Origin: Symbiodinium natans
Taxonomy: Eukaryota > Sar > Dinophyceae > Suessiales > Symbiodiniaceae
Direction: 5' to 3'
DNA length: 64,000 nt
Assembly: GCA_905221605.1 (NCBI GenBank)
Contig: CAJNDS010002079.1
Span: forward strand, 1,786,001-1,850,000
Of the stretch, positions 19,148 through 30,523 are shown piece after piece. Every line of letters begins with the position of its first letter. Position 1 is the first letter of the stretch. The position numbers and the translations under genes were made by a program. The notes beneath the pieces are model-generated. The model was not told the origin of the DNA, made no database searches, and saw nothing but the letters and a program-made list of their open reading frames with translations.

Positions 19148-19285
19148 TTTTTCAAGGGTGCCGGCGTATTTTGGGTACTCTCCAAGTATCTGATATCTCC
19201 GAGCAAAGGCACTCGGGCCAAGAATGTTTCAGACGCAGCTCCTCAACATGTGCTCCGCTCTTTGGCTGAGTACCCCTCATATGCC
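19148..19285 (+). CDS. Candidate exon, unknown product
   Basis: Forty-six codons open on the + strand: FFKGAGVFWVLSKYLISPS, KGTRAKNVSDAAPQHVLRS, LAEYPSYA, ending where a CCCTAAA array begins. Good protein-like composition. Another + frame is also open for part of it. It is 85 bases from the preceding exon candidate but in a different frame. Confidence 0.42.
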
Positions 19286-19618
19286 CTAAACCCTAAACCC
19301 TAAACCCTAAACCCTAAACCCTAAACCCTAAACCCTAAACCCTAGGTACGGGACCACATTCAGGGCCCACAGAAGTCCCCTTAGAACCCATGGTTCCGCC
19401 GTTTGGGGCTCTCAAGCAACATGGTAGAAGAGGCCCCCGGCCATAGACCCCTCTAAACACCGAAGTTCAAGCCTAGGGTTGAGGGTTTAGGGTTTAGGGT
19501 TTAGGGTTTTGGGTTTAGGGTTTAGGGTTTAGGGTTTAGGGTTTAGGGTTTTGGGTTTTGGGTTTAGGGTTTAGGGTTTAGGGTTTAGGGTTTAGGGTTT
19601 AGGGTTAGGGTTAGGGTT
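19286..19618. repeat. Opposed telomere-like arrays
   Basis: CCCTAAA (to 19345), 130 unique bases, then TTTAGGG with TTTTGGG variants (19475-19618). Confidence 0.94.
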
Positions 19619-20490
19619 CTCAGTGTATCAGACCCGCCCCTTCCAGATCCCAAAGCCTTCTCCTTTGTAGGAGAAGTACTACAACTTCCCTGAGAGGATG
19701 CTCAGGCAACCTACACAAAAAGTAGTTTTGGGGGGTCCTTGAGGTAAACCCTGAGCCCGAAACCCCGGTTTTGTTGTGGCGTCTTCATTCTAAGCCTTAC
19801 GCCCGAAGTCCCGGCCGCGAGGTGAACCACAGGCGTTCGCGCTCTCGCTGAGGCCGGCGCCCTCAACCCTAAACCCGAAACCCAAACCTTGCCTACAGAG
19901 AATCCAATGCCCCCATCATTAGATCCGGAATGTCCTGAAAACTTCCTGGGTTCCTATTTCTTAGGTTGAGTGAAGTCTCCACTTCTCAGGGCTCAGTATG
20001 TGGGAGTGTCCGAAAGTTAGGGTAAGCCCTATAGACCCTGAACCCTTGCAAAGAAGAAGGCCTCTTTTAAGTCTTGAAATCCCAAAGGTTTAGGGTTTAG
20101 GGTTGCTTCTGCAGCCCCAGTGTTCCCTCTTCATGTACCTGGACTCTTTGGGAAAGAGATATGTGGTTCACAGCCTATGGGTTTAGGGTTTAGGGTCTAG
20201 GGTTTAGAGCAATTCCCTTCGCCCAGACGAAGCCCTCAACCCTAAACCCGCCAACCCATCTAAGGTTGGAACCATGGGTATAAATGGTGAAATCACAAGG
20301 GACCCACATGAAGAGGGCGCTAAACCCCAAGCCCTACGGCCGAAACCCTAAACCCTAAACCCATACTTGAGAGCCCTAGACCCAAGCAACAGGCGAGGCG
20401 GGGAAGAATCAGATCCCCGTTGCAGCAGGCGCGTTGGCTAGGTCGTCACACCCAGCGGCTCCAATCAATGTAGCATTAACCCTTTATAGG
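19619..20490. other. Mixed unique and degenerate sequence
   Basis: GGCAACCTACACAAAAAGTAG with CTTGAGGTAAACCC (19703-19750) resembles GCAACCTACAGAAAAGTA at 883-960, a possible further repeat family. Short TTTAGGG runs at 20088 and 20180. No convincing gene. Confidence 0.5.
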
Positions 20491-20494
20491 ATTT

Positions 20495-20558
20495 TTTTAG
20501 GGTTTAGGGTTTAGGGTTTAGGGTTTAGGGTTTAGGGTTTAGGGTTTAGGGTTTAGAC
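20495..20558 (+). repeat. Pure TTTAGGG array
   Basis: Nine units. Confidence 0.97.
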
Positions 20559-20647
20559 CCACCAAGAAAGAAAGTTCTGGGTTCTTAAGGTACGGTTTAG
20601 GGCTTGGAGGCTTGGGGTTTAGGGTTGAGGGTTTAGAGTAGAGTTTA

Positions 20648-20777
20648 CTTGGAGGTTCGTGGTGTTTAGCAACCCACACTTCTAACCTAATTATGACCCT
20701 GTTAGGGTATGTAACAGGCTCATTAGTAGGTCATGACTACACGTATAATTGGGCTATAAGCACCCTGAACCTGCAAG
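20648..20777. mobile_element. TIR element family A
   Basis: CTTGGAGGTTCGTGGTG and AAGCACCCTGAACCTGCAAG with TA on both sides (20646-20647, 20778-20779). Complete copy without an array. Confidence 0.87.
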
Positions 20778-20779
20778 TA

Positions 20780-21268
20780 GGATCCTTAGCAGACTCCTAA
20801 AAAAATCCCCAAACTTGAGCCCCCCCCCGCCCCCACCCCCCCGCCCCCACCCCCTAAATCCTAAACCCTCAACCCTGAACCCGTATCGTGATACGCTGAT
20901 ACGGATGCCCCCGCTCATGAACCGCGCATTATGCCGTCTGCATCCTAATAATGCGCTTCTGCCCGCCAGCCCTCTCCGACTTACGATGCGTGTGCACCTG
21001 CGCGAGTGCCTTGCACGTGATGAGTACATGATGAATATGTTCAGCGTGTACAACGCATGATTGATGCACATGTTTGTGATGACATTGGCTGGCCAGACTT
21101 GTGTATTTGAAGGACCGACATCATGGGGAGTGTGGATACGCATGAGTGAACCTAGTCGCTCTGACTCCGGCAGGCCTTGTCGGATTATATATGTGGGGTT
21201 CTAAACCATGTGGGCCAAATGAAAATACACTGCCACGGCGAGGAACAGGCGACTCTTTTCGAGCCTTG
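20780..21268. other. Unique island, possible gene fragment
   Basis: From 20880 to 21260 there is no telomere-like repeat. A + frame reads RMPPLMNRALCRLHPNN then ALLPASPLRLTMRVHLREC before stopping at 21058. The sequence opens with a small palindrome (CGTATCGTGATACG). The frame upstream runs through CCCTAAA and C-rich text. No family is recognised. Confidence 0.35.
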
Positions 21269-21362
21269 GAAACCCTAAACCCTAAACCCTAAACCCTAAA
21301 CCCTAAACCCTAAACCCTAAACCCTAAACCCTAAACCCTAAACCCTAAACCCTAAACCCTAC
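21269..21362 (-). repeat. Pure CCCTAAA array
   Basis: Thirteen perfect units. Confidence 0.98.
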
Positions 21363-21365
21363 AAA

Positions 21366-21428
21366 ATGCGTGTCCCGATCGACTGCGAGGTGCAGATCTT
21401 CATGTGCCGCGTTCCCTTTCCTGGCTGA
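21366..21428 (+). CDS. Candidate exon, unknown product
   Basis: Directly after the array, ATG starts MRVPIDCEVQIFMCRVPFPG and a TGA. Alternating strands are plausible. No splice signal is needed for this frame, but it is short. Confidence 0.33.
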   Translation: MRVPIDCEVQIFMCRVPFPG

Positions 21429-22160
21429 TTCGTCCTACAGAAAAGTAGGTGTCGTGTTGTTCAGGGTTTTGGGTTTAGGGGTCTATTTGGGGTTTGGGGT
21501 TTAGGCTTCATGGGTTAAGGTACACCTAGAGAACCTGGGAAATGTTTACCTTTGTTTCCGCGCAGGTTGTTCGACTAAGTTGCGGACGCTTTAGTGTTGC
21601 TTGGCAGCACATTAAATGGGTGTTTTTCTCCGAAAATCCCTAAACCTGAACTAATCCTTAATCCCGTGGCTTGAAGGTCGTTCTGAGGCTTGGGCTGCCA
21701 GGTTTCGGGTTTAGGGTTCAGGCCTTAGGGTTTAGGCCTTAGGGTTTAGGGCTTAGGGTTCAGGGTTTAGGGTTTAGGGTTTACGGGAGTAGAGGAGTAG
21801 AGGAGTACTCCTGTGGCTGGGTGGCCCAGCGAGACCGTGCACTTAAGCACAGTCCTAGGGGCTCATTCGACCATTCTCCAATGTACGGGTGTTCTGGAAT
21901 GCCGGCTATAGCTCTGGGCCCCAGGCCCTAGAAAAAGCATGGTGATTTTGGGTTTGTGGTTTGGGGTTTAGGGTCTAGGTTCCGGGTTTTTTCTGGTTTA
22001 GGGGACAGGGTTTAGGGGGCTGCGGCATAGGGACTGGGTCCCCCAAAAACCCACAACTCTTCAACCTGTGGGTTCAGGGTTGCTGGTTTTCGGGTTTTAG
22101 GGTTTAAGCTTTTAGGGTTTTGGGGCTTCGGGTTTCGGGTTTAGGGCGTGTTGGATGCAA
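21429..22160. other. Degenerate TTTAGGG filler
   Basis: TTTAGGG, TTTTGGG and TTTCGGG variants around 21470-21500, 21690-21785 and 21950-22140. No gene. Confidence 0.7.
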
Positions 22161-22166
22161 GCGCGC

Positions 22167-22286
22167 TTTGTGAGCCCGCATTAGTCTGCACACCTACTCA
22201 CCCCAAGACCGCCCGCTTACAACTCTTTTGTGAGCGCGCCTTAGTCCGCAGACCTACTCACCCCAAGACCGCCCGCTTACAACTCT
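22167..22286. repeat. Two-copy tandem repeat, 60-bp period
   Basis: TGTGAGCCCGCATTAGTCTG and the following 40 bases repeat exactly 60 bases later with six differences. ACCGCCCGCTTACAACTCT ends both units. Confidence 0.97.
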
Positions 22287-22394
22287 AATGGAGTTAAGGC
22301 CTTCATTTTTTTAAATCAACACGTACTCGTGATGCAAGGTGGTGTGCCCGACCTTGATATGCAACTCCTCACTGAAGCCACCTATGAGTTGCAT

Positions 22395-22850
22395 CACATG
22401 GGTCGCCTGGAGCACTTGGGACACTAGGGTTGCTTGGGGTCATGTCATATTTGGGAGAGCTGGGAAAATTGGGTGACCTGCGACATTTAGGGCGCTTGGG
22501 TCGCTTAGGATGCAGGTGCCTGCACTTGGAACACTTGGGTCACTACCAGTGGTGTGCTACGGGGCACGTGGGTCACTTAGATCACTTTGTGACACTCCAG
22601 GCACACTTGGGACCTTGGCCTCACCTGGGCCTCTTGAGCACTTGGGTCACATTGAACACTGGGGGGGAGCACTTGGAGCACAGTTTGGGTCGCTTGGGAC
22701 TCGGGACACTTGGAGGAGCACTTGGGGGGGGGGGGGGGCACTGGCACTGGGGACACCTCATTCATTTGGTCACTTGGGACACTCGTGTTCTCTGGATCAC
22801 TTGAGACGCTTGGGCCAACTCACTTGGGGCCCTTGGGTCATTTTGTGAGA
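22395..22850. repeat. CACTTGGG-rich minisatellite
   Basis: CACTTGGGA, CACTTGGGT, CTTGGGACAC and similar 8-10-base words recur over 450 bases with variable spacing and a G12 run at about 22724-22738. All three + frames are open for long stretches because the unit lacks stops, so the L/G-rich frames are not taken as genes. Confidence 0.85.
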
Positions 22851-22869
22851 CGTAAGACACTTGGCCACA

Positions 22870-23700
22870 GGGTTGCAGGGTTTAGGGCTTCAGGGAGCAG
22901 GGGCTCAGGCTTTTCGGGTTCAGGGTATAGAGAACCTTTCCCCTTACCAGAAACCTGCAGAATTACAACTAACCCCCTTAGAAGGTCGTGCTAGAGCTGC
23001 AAGGAAGCTTAAACCCTCAACCCTAAAGCCTAAACCCTAAACCCGAAATCCTAAACCCCAAGCCCGAAACCCTAAACCCAAAAACCTAACCCAAACCCCT
23101 AAACTCTAGTGGCAGGTCACACGGCTAAAGTTGCTGTGGCCGGGGTCTTCCCAGAGATGGCTTAGGCGGGCTGAGGGCGGGGGGGCTTGGGGTTTAGGGT
23201 TCAGGGTTCCGGGTTTAGGGCTAAGGGTTTAGTAGGGTTTAGGGTTCAGGGTTTCAAGGTTAGTATAAGGGTTTAGGGTTTAGGGTCTGGGGTTTCAGGG
23301 TTCAGGGCTTAGGCTTTAGAGTTTTGAGTTTTTGGATTCAGGGTTTCGGGCTTAGGGCTGAGCGAGGAGCTTAAGGTGGGTGCTTTCAGGCCCAGGGTTT
23401 AGGGCCCTCTAAGTGAACCTTGTTTTTTTTCTTAATATTACGGGGTTCTTTGGGCGGGTGAGTATTTCACGTCGCTTGACTTGTGAAAGCTAGAGCATGA
23501 CGTGCTGCACCCTAAACCCTAGACCCTGGTTCAATGTGTTGAGTGCGTTGGGTTACTTTGTGTCATGGCCTTGACGCGTCGGACTTTTCTATCTGTATCC
23601 CGAACCTCCAGGCAACTCCAGCACCAACGAGCTCTCGACCCCAAACCCTGCACCCTCAACCCCATCGGCAGCACCCTCGTTGTTTTCTCGCTGGGAGCTG
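22870..23700. other. Degenerate telomere-like filler
   Basis: CCCTAAA-type (23010-23110) and TTTAGGG-type (23185-23400) units with many mismatches; 23540-23700 is unique with a weak + frame starting MALTRRTFLSVSRTSRQ. Confidence 0.55.
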
Positions 23701-23715
23701 AATACTCCGCGTATA

Positions 23716-23800
23716 ACCAGTATGAAGATATGGATGTAGTTACATTCTAAGTACGGCTATGACTGGCTTAGGCTTATTGCGTACCGCATGAACCTCCAAG
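23716..23800. mobile_element. TIR element family A, divergent
   Basis: The right end GTACCGCATGAACCTCCAAG plus TA is clear; inner CTAAGTACGGCTATGAC also fits. The left end is lost or diverged. Confidence 0.6.
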
Positions 23801-23802
23801 TA

Positions 23803-25200
23803 GGCTTTGCAAGTTCTGTTGACCTCGCAAGCCTTCACTCTTTGCTGCATCTCCCGTCAGCGAGGTTGAGTGGGACATCGATTACTGAGACCGGGGTCGG
23901 TATTAAGGTTCCTGTCACTTTGAGGAAAATCTTGAATTGGGTTTACGGCAGTAGCTGATGGTGGTGTGCGATAGACACGATAGATGTTCCCTCTCTTGCA
24001 TTGGTATTCAACCATTATAAGATTTGAAGCACAGGGCGACGAGATAGTCGTGCTGACTTGGGCCCCTTTACTGTAAATCCCAACAAGCAATCTCCAATCT
24101 TTAGCGCTGGAACTCTATAAATCCAATCCGAAACAGGCTTTGGCCGACCTGGAAAACCGCCCAGGTTTAGGGGGTCTAACCCTAAACCCTAAACCCTACA
24201 AAAGTGCAGGGTGCAGGGTTTAGGGGCTCAGGGTTTAAGGGATTACGGCGTGCGCTTTGCGAATATCTATATATACATATAAACACACATTTTATAGTTT
24301 TTTGCATATGTGTGGTATGGGGTACCATTTCGGGGAGGCAAGTTGTAACAACTCGTTTCGTGTAACCCCCCCCAAGCCTCTAATACACCAAACCCCAGCA
24401 AATATTCTCAAATTATGGATCCGGACCTCGACTAGCCTCGACAATAAGCCACCCATCTCTTGGGAATAGGGTTTAGAGAACTCGAACCTACACCCCAAAA
24501 AAACTACACCTAAACCCTCAAACCCCAGACCTTAATTGGGATTTCAAAGGGGCCCATGGCCTTTATAATTCAGTGTTCCCAGTGGGACCTACGTGCCCGG
24601 AAACTTTCCTAACCGGAGCTGCCCCATGGCGTCTCTGCGATTCCTATACTTGGAGTTTCAGGGTTTAGGGGTTTTGGACTTGGGGTTTAGGGCTTAGGGT
24701 TCATGATTGGGTTTGGGGTTTAGGGTTTTTAGCGTTTAGGAAGTTAGGGTTTAGGGTAGAGCAGGACTTCTGGGGTTATAGGGGGTACTGGGCTCGAAAG
24801 CGCTGATAGAGTGGTAAGGGCTCGCTTAGTTTTGTTGGGGCTTCCCCAAATCACCCTAAAAGCCCTAAAACCCTGATAACCCGCAGAACCCTTAAAAACA
24901 CCCATAAACCCCACAAACCCATATCCATAATTCCTAAACCCTAAGCCCTATAAACTCTAAACCCTAAACCCTAAACCCCAAACCCTAAACCCTATAAACT
25001 CTAAACAGTCAATGACGCCCTGAAAAACTTGGGCACGGCACCAGGCTTTCGTTCGGTCCATGGTGGGTTCAGAGCAAGCCTTGGTCTGATTTGGGCTTTA
25101 GGGGGTTTAGGGTTTAGGGCTAGGGTTAGGGGTTAGGGTGTAGGGGTTTTAGGGTTTTAGGGTTTCGGGGTTTCGGGGTTTCAGGGTTTCGGGGTTAGGG
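23803..25200. other. Unique and degenerate sequence, no gene assigned
   Basis: 23820-24170 is free of telomere-like units, but no frame is convincing. 24650-24760 and 25090-25200 hold degenerate TTTAGGG; 24900-25010 CCCTAAA. The repeated phrase CTATAAACTCTAAAC (24950, 24993) is a local duplication. Confidence 0.45.
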
Positions 25201-25211
25201 GCCCGCAAAGC

Positions 25212-25345
25212 TGCAGTTACCACACATAACGCTCGCCCACCCTGCATGGAAAGACGTTCACAGGGCGCTCCTGCAACAAATTTAAGCCATTGGCAAAGAT
25301 CCTGCCAAGCTGACGTCTGAGAGTTTGCACTTCGAACTCTAAACC
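25212..25345 (+). pseudogene. Exon-like frame broken by one TAA
   Basis: LQLPHITLAHPAWKDVHRA then LLQQI stops at a TAA (about 25284) and continues in the same frame as AIGKDPAKLTSESLHFEL. Both halves look protein-like. Another + frame is open through the same stretch, so this may be a coincidence. Confidence 0.25.
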
Positions 25346-25504
25346 CTAATTGAGCCCTAAGCCCTAAGCCCTAAACACTAGCCCGAAACCCTAGCCCTAA
25401 ACCCTGAAACCTGAACCCTGAACCCCCAAGGCATGTCTATAGGGCCCACAAGTCCCACCCCAGCAAACCCAAATGGGGGTTTCCGAAAGTAGGGGTACCA
25501 TATT

Positions 25505-25602
25505 CTGGATCCTTACTAGATACAAGAGAGTCCTTCTATTCGAAGGTTTATTTCAGGTATCATCCCTATTAAGGACTGTTAGTGTAAGGGTGAACATCCC
25601 AA
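25505..25602. mobile_element. TIR element family B, right half
   Basis: AAGGACTGTTAGTGTAAGG and GTGAACATCCCAA match the family right arm; the left arm is scrambled. Just upstream GGGGGTTTCCGAAAGTAGG resembles the end of the element at 59236. Confidence 0.65.
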
Positions 25603-26700
25603 GTTTTGACTCATAACCCTCAACCCTCTCGGGTCTTAAAGTACTTGCTACATACTGAGCATGCGGGGGGCACGCACCATTTTTTGCTTAAGCAACCCCC
25701 TCCCCAATAAATAGGCAAAATGCGATAATAAAGAAATACATATACAATGACTAAGTAAAAAAACGAGTAAATATCAATATAAATACAGTAGTAGTTTCTA
25801 TTTTCATCAAATATTCTTCCTAATAAGGGCTTAAAAGGTCTGTGATTTTAACGCTACGCGACCCGCCTCGGCCCGGCCCAGCGCATCCGCGTGAGCATGG
25901 TGATTCCGCAGCGCCCAAGTCGCTGGACCCCAAACAATAAGGGTTGGGTTTAGGGTTTAGGGGTTAGGGTTCCGGGTTTATGGTTTGGGGTTTAGGGTTG
26001 AGGGTTAGTTAAGGGTTGAGGGCTTAGGGCTCAAGGTTCACGGTTTGGGGTTTCGTGTTTTTGGGTTTAGGGTTCAAGCCAAACCAAAGGGGGGGAGGGG
26101 GTCGGGGCAGGGGGGGAGGGGGGGGGCAGAGGGAGGGGGGGAGGATTTGGAGGGGGGTTCTCACAACCGATACACCTTCGGCCCGAGCCCTCGACGGATT
26201 GATTTTATCATTTTGGGGTAGACGGGCCCTGGGGGCCTGAGGGCAAACTTGGTTTCATCCCGAAATCTGAAGTCAACCAGGGGTTTAGGGTTGAGGGGTG
26301 AGGGTTTAGGTTGAGGGTCTGGGGTTTGTGGTTTGGGGTTCTATCTGCCCCAAGAACGTACACCCTCCCGCCCTTGAGGGGGTGGGGTGGGTTGGGGGGC
26401 GTGTGTCAGGTCGGTAGGGTCTGTTGGGTATGGGGCTAAGGGTCTTTCGCTATGCAAGTAGGTGTAAAAGAATAAGCAAATCATAACTGGCCTTGAATAA
26501 GCCACCTCTTAACCCCAAACCTCGCCACAGCAGCCGAACAACCCCGAAGCCCTAACCCCTGCATGTTGAAAAGCTCAGGCTTAAGCAAATTCCGGACTCC
26601 AGACAGTCGTTTCTGTGTAGGAAGATGCACCAGGGATGAGAGTGCTTCTCGAGCATGCTCGGGGTCCCTTGCAGGGCTCTACATGGATGCGAGGGCCTAC
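25603..26700. other. AT-rich patch, then G-rich filler
   Basis: 25680-25850 is A/T-rich. CGCATCCGC|GTGAGC near 25890 is a donor-like site behind a short open + frame (PAQRIR). 25940-26350 is degenerate TTTAGGG with G-rich runs at 26087-26160. No gene is called. Confidence 0.5.
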
Positions 26701-26762
26701 CCTAAACCCTAAACCCTAAACCCTAAACCCTAAACCCTAAACCCTAAACCCTAAACCCTACA
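26700..26762 (-). repeat. Pure CCCTAAA array
   Basis: Nine units. Confidence 0.97.
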
Positions 26763-26822
26763 CCTACAAAGAACCAGTGAGTTCAGGACGCAGGCGGTCT
26801 AGGCTTCTCGGGCTTTTCAGGT

Positions 26823-26880
26823 AGTACTCTGAAGCCCTTTTGACTGAGTACGTAGGGTTAGTAAGTTGGGTGGAAGGGAT
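26823..26880. mobile_element. TIR element family D, single arm
   Basis: AAGCCCTTTTGACTGAGTA and GTAGGGTTAGTAAG match one arm of the palindrome at 50209-50291. Confidence 0.6.
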
Positions 26881-26889
26881 AGGAATACC

Positions 26890-27760
26890 CAAAGGCCCTA
26901 AGGACCGATATTTCGGGGTTTGGGGGAGGTTTCTTGGCTATTTTGAGCCTTGGAGAGAAGGTTTCTAGGGGATCCCAAGCAGACTCTATATTTTCCTTGG
27001 GAATTGTTTTTCTGTGTATATGAAACCCAAGAGGATATTAAAGATTGTGTTTTTATTAAGGTTGTAATGGGAGTATAGGACTTACTACGTCAAAGGAGCT
27101 TCCCAAGTCGGGCCTGCAGGGTCTCGGGTTGCAATAGAGGGGCCTTACAAATTCGGATATGGTTTTGGAGGGAAAAGTTCTAGTACAGTTCTGAAAAGGA
27201 CCATAAGGGAACACTAGCATCATAACAATGTAATAGTACAAATAGTAAGAATACAAATGCTAATATGAAGCAGAAGAATACAACTAGAGATATTAGTTTA
27301 GTTTTCAGACTTCCGGGGTTGCAGGGTTCCAGGGTAGAAGGCTCTTGCAGGGTTGAGTTTGTTCAGGTGTTAGGCTGTCAGAGCTTTTGAAGCTTGCTCA
27401 GGGTTTCTGGAACCCTGGGCAGGCGTATCAACCCTAAGCCCGCAACCCTAAACCCCCTAAACCCCTGAACTCTTTACCGTTTGGTGTCACATTCAGGTTG
27501 CAGGGTGTGTGTTCCATTTTTCGGTTTGCGCAGGCCCTTAGGTGCAGAGCTTCGGGAGTCTAAAGAATTACCTGAAATCACCCAGGGTTTTTCATGCAAT
27601 CCTTTTGCAAAATTATAGAACTCTACCAACACTGTGCCTAAACCCCAACCTTTAGGCCCTTTTAAGGACAATTTCCGTCATTGAGGGGCCAGGAGGTGAC
27701 CCCGATTGCTTGGTTTTTAGGATGAATTCACCCTCTGAGAACACAGCCTTCTAAGGAAGC
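26890..27760. other. Unique region, no gene assigned
   Basis: Few telomere-like units. Minus-strand frames of 60-66 codons exist (27056-27256, 27474-27671) without recognisable domains or splice context. Confidence 0.4.
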
Positions 27761-27869
27761 ATTAGGGTTTAGGGGTTTAGGGTTCAAGGTCTAGGGTTTA
27801 GGGTTTTGGGCTTCGGGCTTAGGGTTTAGGGTTTAGGATTTGGGGTTTGGGTTTTAGGGTTTCGGGTTC

Positions 27870-28050
27870 AGGGTTTAGGGTTGAGCTTGCTCATCGAAGC
27901 ATCTTCCTGTTTAACGCGCTCACACAAATTCCGTGGTTCCAGCTCTCAATTCTACAGGTTCTCGGTAGCCTCCGGCACAAAGCTTCCCCGACAAGATTCG
28001 ATGTCAGGGGACCCCTCATAGCAGGAACGCACAGAAAGATTTGGGTTGAA
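27870..28050 (+). CDS. Weak candidate exon
   Basis: A + frame reads ELAHRSIFLFNALTQIPWF then QLSILQVLGSLRHKASPTR between degenerate TTTAGGG runs. TTCTACAG|GTTCTC at about 27957 carries both an AG and a GT. Family unknown. Confidence 0.27.
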
Positions 28051-28548
28051 GGGCTTGAGGGTTTAGGGTTTAGGGTTTAGGGTTTGGGGTTATGAACCCG
28101 AACCCTTTTCAACCTTTCAGGGTTTAGGGTTCATTCAATGTAGCTCCCGGGCACGAAACTCCAAATCGGACTCGGCCGAGTTGATACAACCCGATAAAAA
28201 CGGGGCTTAGGGTTTAGGGTTTAGGGTTTAGGGGTTAGGGTTTAGGGTTTCGGGTGGATGTTTACTTACTCTGTGTTAGAAGATCTTTCGGAGGGTTCAT
28301 ACGCCAGCTGGACACCTGCACTCTACAAACGTAAACCGGGTAATATATGTAAACCCTGTATATCCTGCAGACCCTGTAAAACCCTAAGCCCTATAAACCC
28401 TGTAATTAATCCCGTTCAAGAACCAGTCGTTAAGACCACTAGCCCCAAGCATCCGTCATCCCGAGCAGGGTTTAGGGTGAAGGGTTTAGACTCTAAACCC
28501 CAAAACCCTGAACCACAAACCTCAAACCCTAAACCCTAAACCCTAAAT

Positions 28549-28737
28549 CGCAAGAGTGGACCAAGAATCAGGCTGGAGGATACCGAGGACCTTTTCGTGG
28601 TGTGTAACAGCAGTTTAACACCATCTTTCATTTCAAGTCTCTTGACTCGCGCCGGCTGTGTGGATGCACGCTGCGCCTCATTTCCTCAAGGATCTCGAGC
28701 TGAGCCCCTGAGAAAGAAGGTTTTGGCTTGTAGGGCT
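28549..28737 (+). CDS. Candidate exon region, unknown product
   Basis: Sixty-three stop-free codons: RKSGPRIRLEDTEDLFVV, CNSSLTPSFISSLLTRAG, CVDARCASFPQGSRAEPL, then KKVLACRA and a TAG. TTTTCGTG|GTGTGTAAC offers a donor within it, so only the first part may be coding. The longest such island. Family unknown. Confidence 0.4.
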
Positions 28738-28799
28738 TAGGCCCCTCTAAGCCCTAAACCCTAAACCCTTTAGGCTTAACCGAGGCCTTCTGAGAAGGA

Positions 28800-28876
28800 T
28801 AACCCTAAACCCTAAACCCTAAACCCTGAACCCTGAACCCTGAACCCTGAACCCTGAACCCTGAACCCTGAACCCT
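28800..28876 (-). repeat. CCCTAAA to CCCTGAA array
   Basis: Three CCCTAAA units are followed by about eight CCCTGAA units, another block of a single variant. Confidence 0.97.
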
Positions 28877-28958
28877 TAGGGTAAGGGTTGAGGGTTTCTG
28901 GTTCTAGTCTTTCTGTCTGCTTCCGGTACTAAGGCCTATTCAGTAGGTTGTTGTCCTC

Positions 28959-29127
28959 GGACCCAGAGTAGGCCCTTATTCCCTTCTTTAGGGTTTTGGG
29001 TTTAGGGCTTAGGGTTCAGGGTTCAGGGTTTAGGGTTTAGGGTTTTGGGTTTAGGGTTTAGGGTTCAGGGTTTAGGGTTCAGGGTTTAGGGTTTAGGGTT
29101 TAGGGTGCACGCTTTTAGAGCTACTAA
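28959..29127. mobile_element. Element family E with telomeric core
   Basis: GACCCAGAGTAGGCCCTTA starts and GTGCACGCTTTTAGAGCTAC ends the copy. Between them 28989-29105 is TTTAGGG with TTCAGGG variants. The next copy (29128) has only TTTAGGGTTTAGG at this position. Confidence 0.6.
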
Positions 29128-29226
29128 GACCCAGAGTAGGGCCATACTCTCTTTCTTTAGGGTTTAGGTTCCCGTGTAAGCCCCGTTACACCAAAGAACA
29201 GGGTGCCCTTTTTTTTGTTGGCTACT
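29128..29226. mobile_element. Element family E, short-core copy
   Basis: GACCCAGAGTAGGGCCATAC, CTTTAGGGTTTAGG, GTTACACCAAAGAACAGGG. It lies directly after another copy and has a two-unit telomere-like core. Confidence 0.6.
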
Positions 29227-29229
29227 CTT

Positions 29230-29320
29230 GGGTCCCTAAATCCAAACCCTAAACCCCTAAAACCTAACCCTAAACCCTAAACCCTAAACCCTAAACCCTA
29301 ACCCCTAAACCCCTAAAACC
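29230..29320 (-). repeat. CCCTAAA array, mixed unit length
   Basis: Seven- and eight-base units alternate (CCCTAAA, CCCCTAAA). Confidence 0.92.
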
Positions 29321-29361
29321 TATAACCCTGAATCTGTCCGCGTGCTTTGGGTTTTCCTCAG

Positions 29362-29451
29362 CTATGTCCCTTGAGACATTAGCGCCCAAGGAGTTTGAAA
29401 CAATTTCGCCTTTGGGCGCCAGGCAATGCGTGCCTGTGGCGAGTGGCTTAT
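29362..29451 (+). CDS. Candidate exon with strong acceptor
   Basis: TTTGGGTTTTCCTCAG is a pyrimidine-rich acceptor, the best in the window. The + frame reads MSLETLAPKEFETISPLG then ARQCVPVASG. No domain is recognised. Confidence 0.45.
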
Positions 29452-29461
29452 TTTTTAGGGG

Positions 29462-30520
29462 GTGTAGGGTTTAGGGTTTAGGGTTAAGGGTTAAGGGTTG
29501 GCCCTAGAGGGTATTTTTGCTTAGGTTGTTTCGAGCTAGGCTTAGGGTTTAGGGCTTTTGGGGGCTTTCGGGTCGAGGGCCTACCCTCACCTTGTACCCC
29601 GAGCAATCAAGGCGTTATGGCCCAGTGACTCCCTTAAACCGAAACCTTTCTACCCTACACCCTACACTCTAAACCTTAGGGGATTATAAGGAGGGACCCC
29701 TAGAAGGGACCCCTAGAAAAAAGCCCTTAACCCTATTCCCATGTGTAAGCCCTATATATATATATACATACGGTATATAGTCCCTATATACTTAAGTAGC
29801 CCCTACATTACCGTAAGGTCCCTTATAAGGGTGCCTCCTTTAGTCCCTTGAGAAACACCCTAGAACCCTGAACCTCCCAGTTCCCCAAAGTCCAACTCAC
29901 AGCACAGAACCTGCCAGGCCGGCGTTGCCCAAACCCAGGTATATGGTTTGGGGTTTAGGTGTTTGCTTTTCGGGTTTAGGGTTACAAAGACAGATAGGAA
30001 ACCACGCACACACGCACAAGCAATATATTCATTCCGATTATCCCCACCATACAGCAACTTGACGTGGGAGCCCTGTTGCCGTTTTCGGACAGGTAATCAT
30101 GAGCACTTCACACCCCGCGCGGGGCCGAAAATTTCGATTGAAACCCTGAACCCTCAGGCAAAGGCCTTCGTAGAGGTGGTGTTTTTTGAGTTTTTTTTTG
30201 TGCCTCAAGGTAGACCCTAAACCCTGCCCTAAACCTCCTAGGTAGGATAAGGGGGGCCCTTAAAAGGGAACCCCTTCTGAACCCTCTTCTGGCTCTCTTA
30301 AACAGGGACCTTATTCAGAGGGTCTATATCCCCAAGGGTCCCCCTAATCCTATGCCCTAAACCCAGGGTTAACACTAAAGCCTAAGCCACCTCTCCTGCG
30401 CGCACCCCACTTAGATAATTCGGCAGAGAGGGTCAGGTCAGGTCGGCATGCGGATTTCGGCCGGTTGCCCATGAGAGTCGCCTTGGAGCTTCCCACCATT
30501 TCCTTTTTAGGGGTTTAGGG
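29462..30520. other. Filler with repeat-derived fragments
   Basis: 29690-29850 has TA repeats (29754-29768) and palindromic pieces (AAGGTCCCTTATAAGGG) like decayed TIR elements. A + frame at 30057-30150 (LTWEPCCRFRTGNHEHF) carries ACAG|GTAATC. No gene is called. Confidence 0.45.
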
Positions 30521-30523
30521 GTT

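Noticed and set aside
22430..22848. 112-124-codon + ORFs rich in L, G and H
   Set aside because: Products of the CACTTGGG minisatellite, open in more than one frame.
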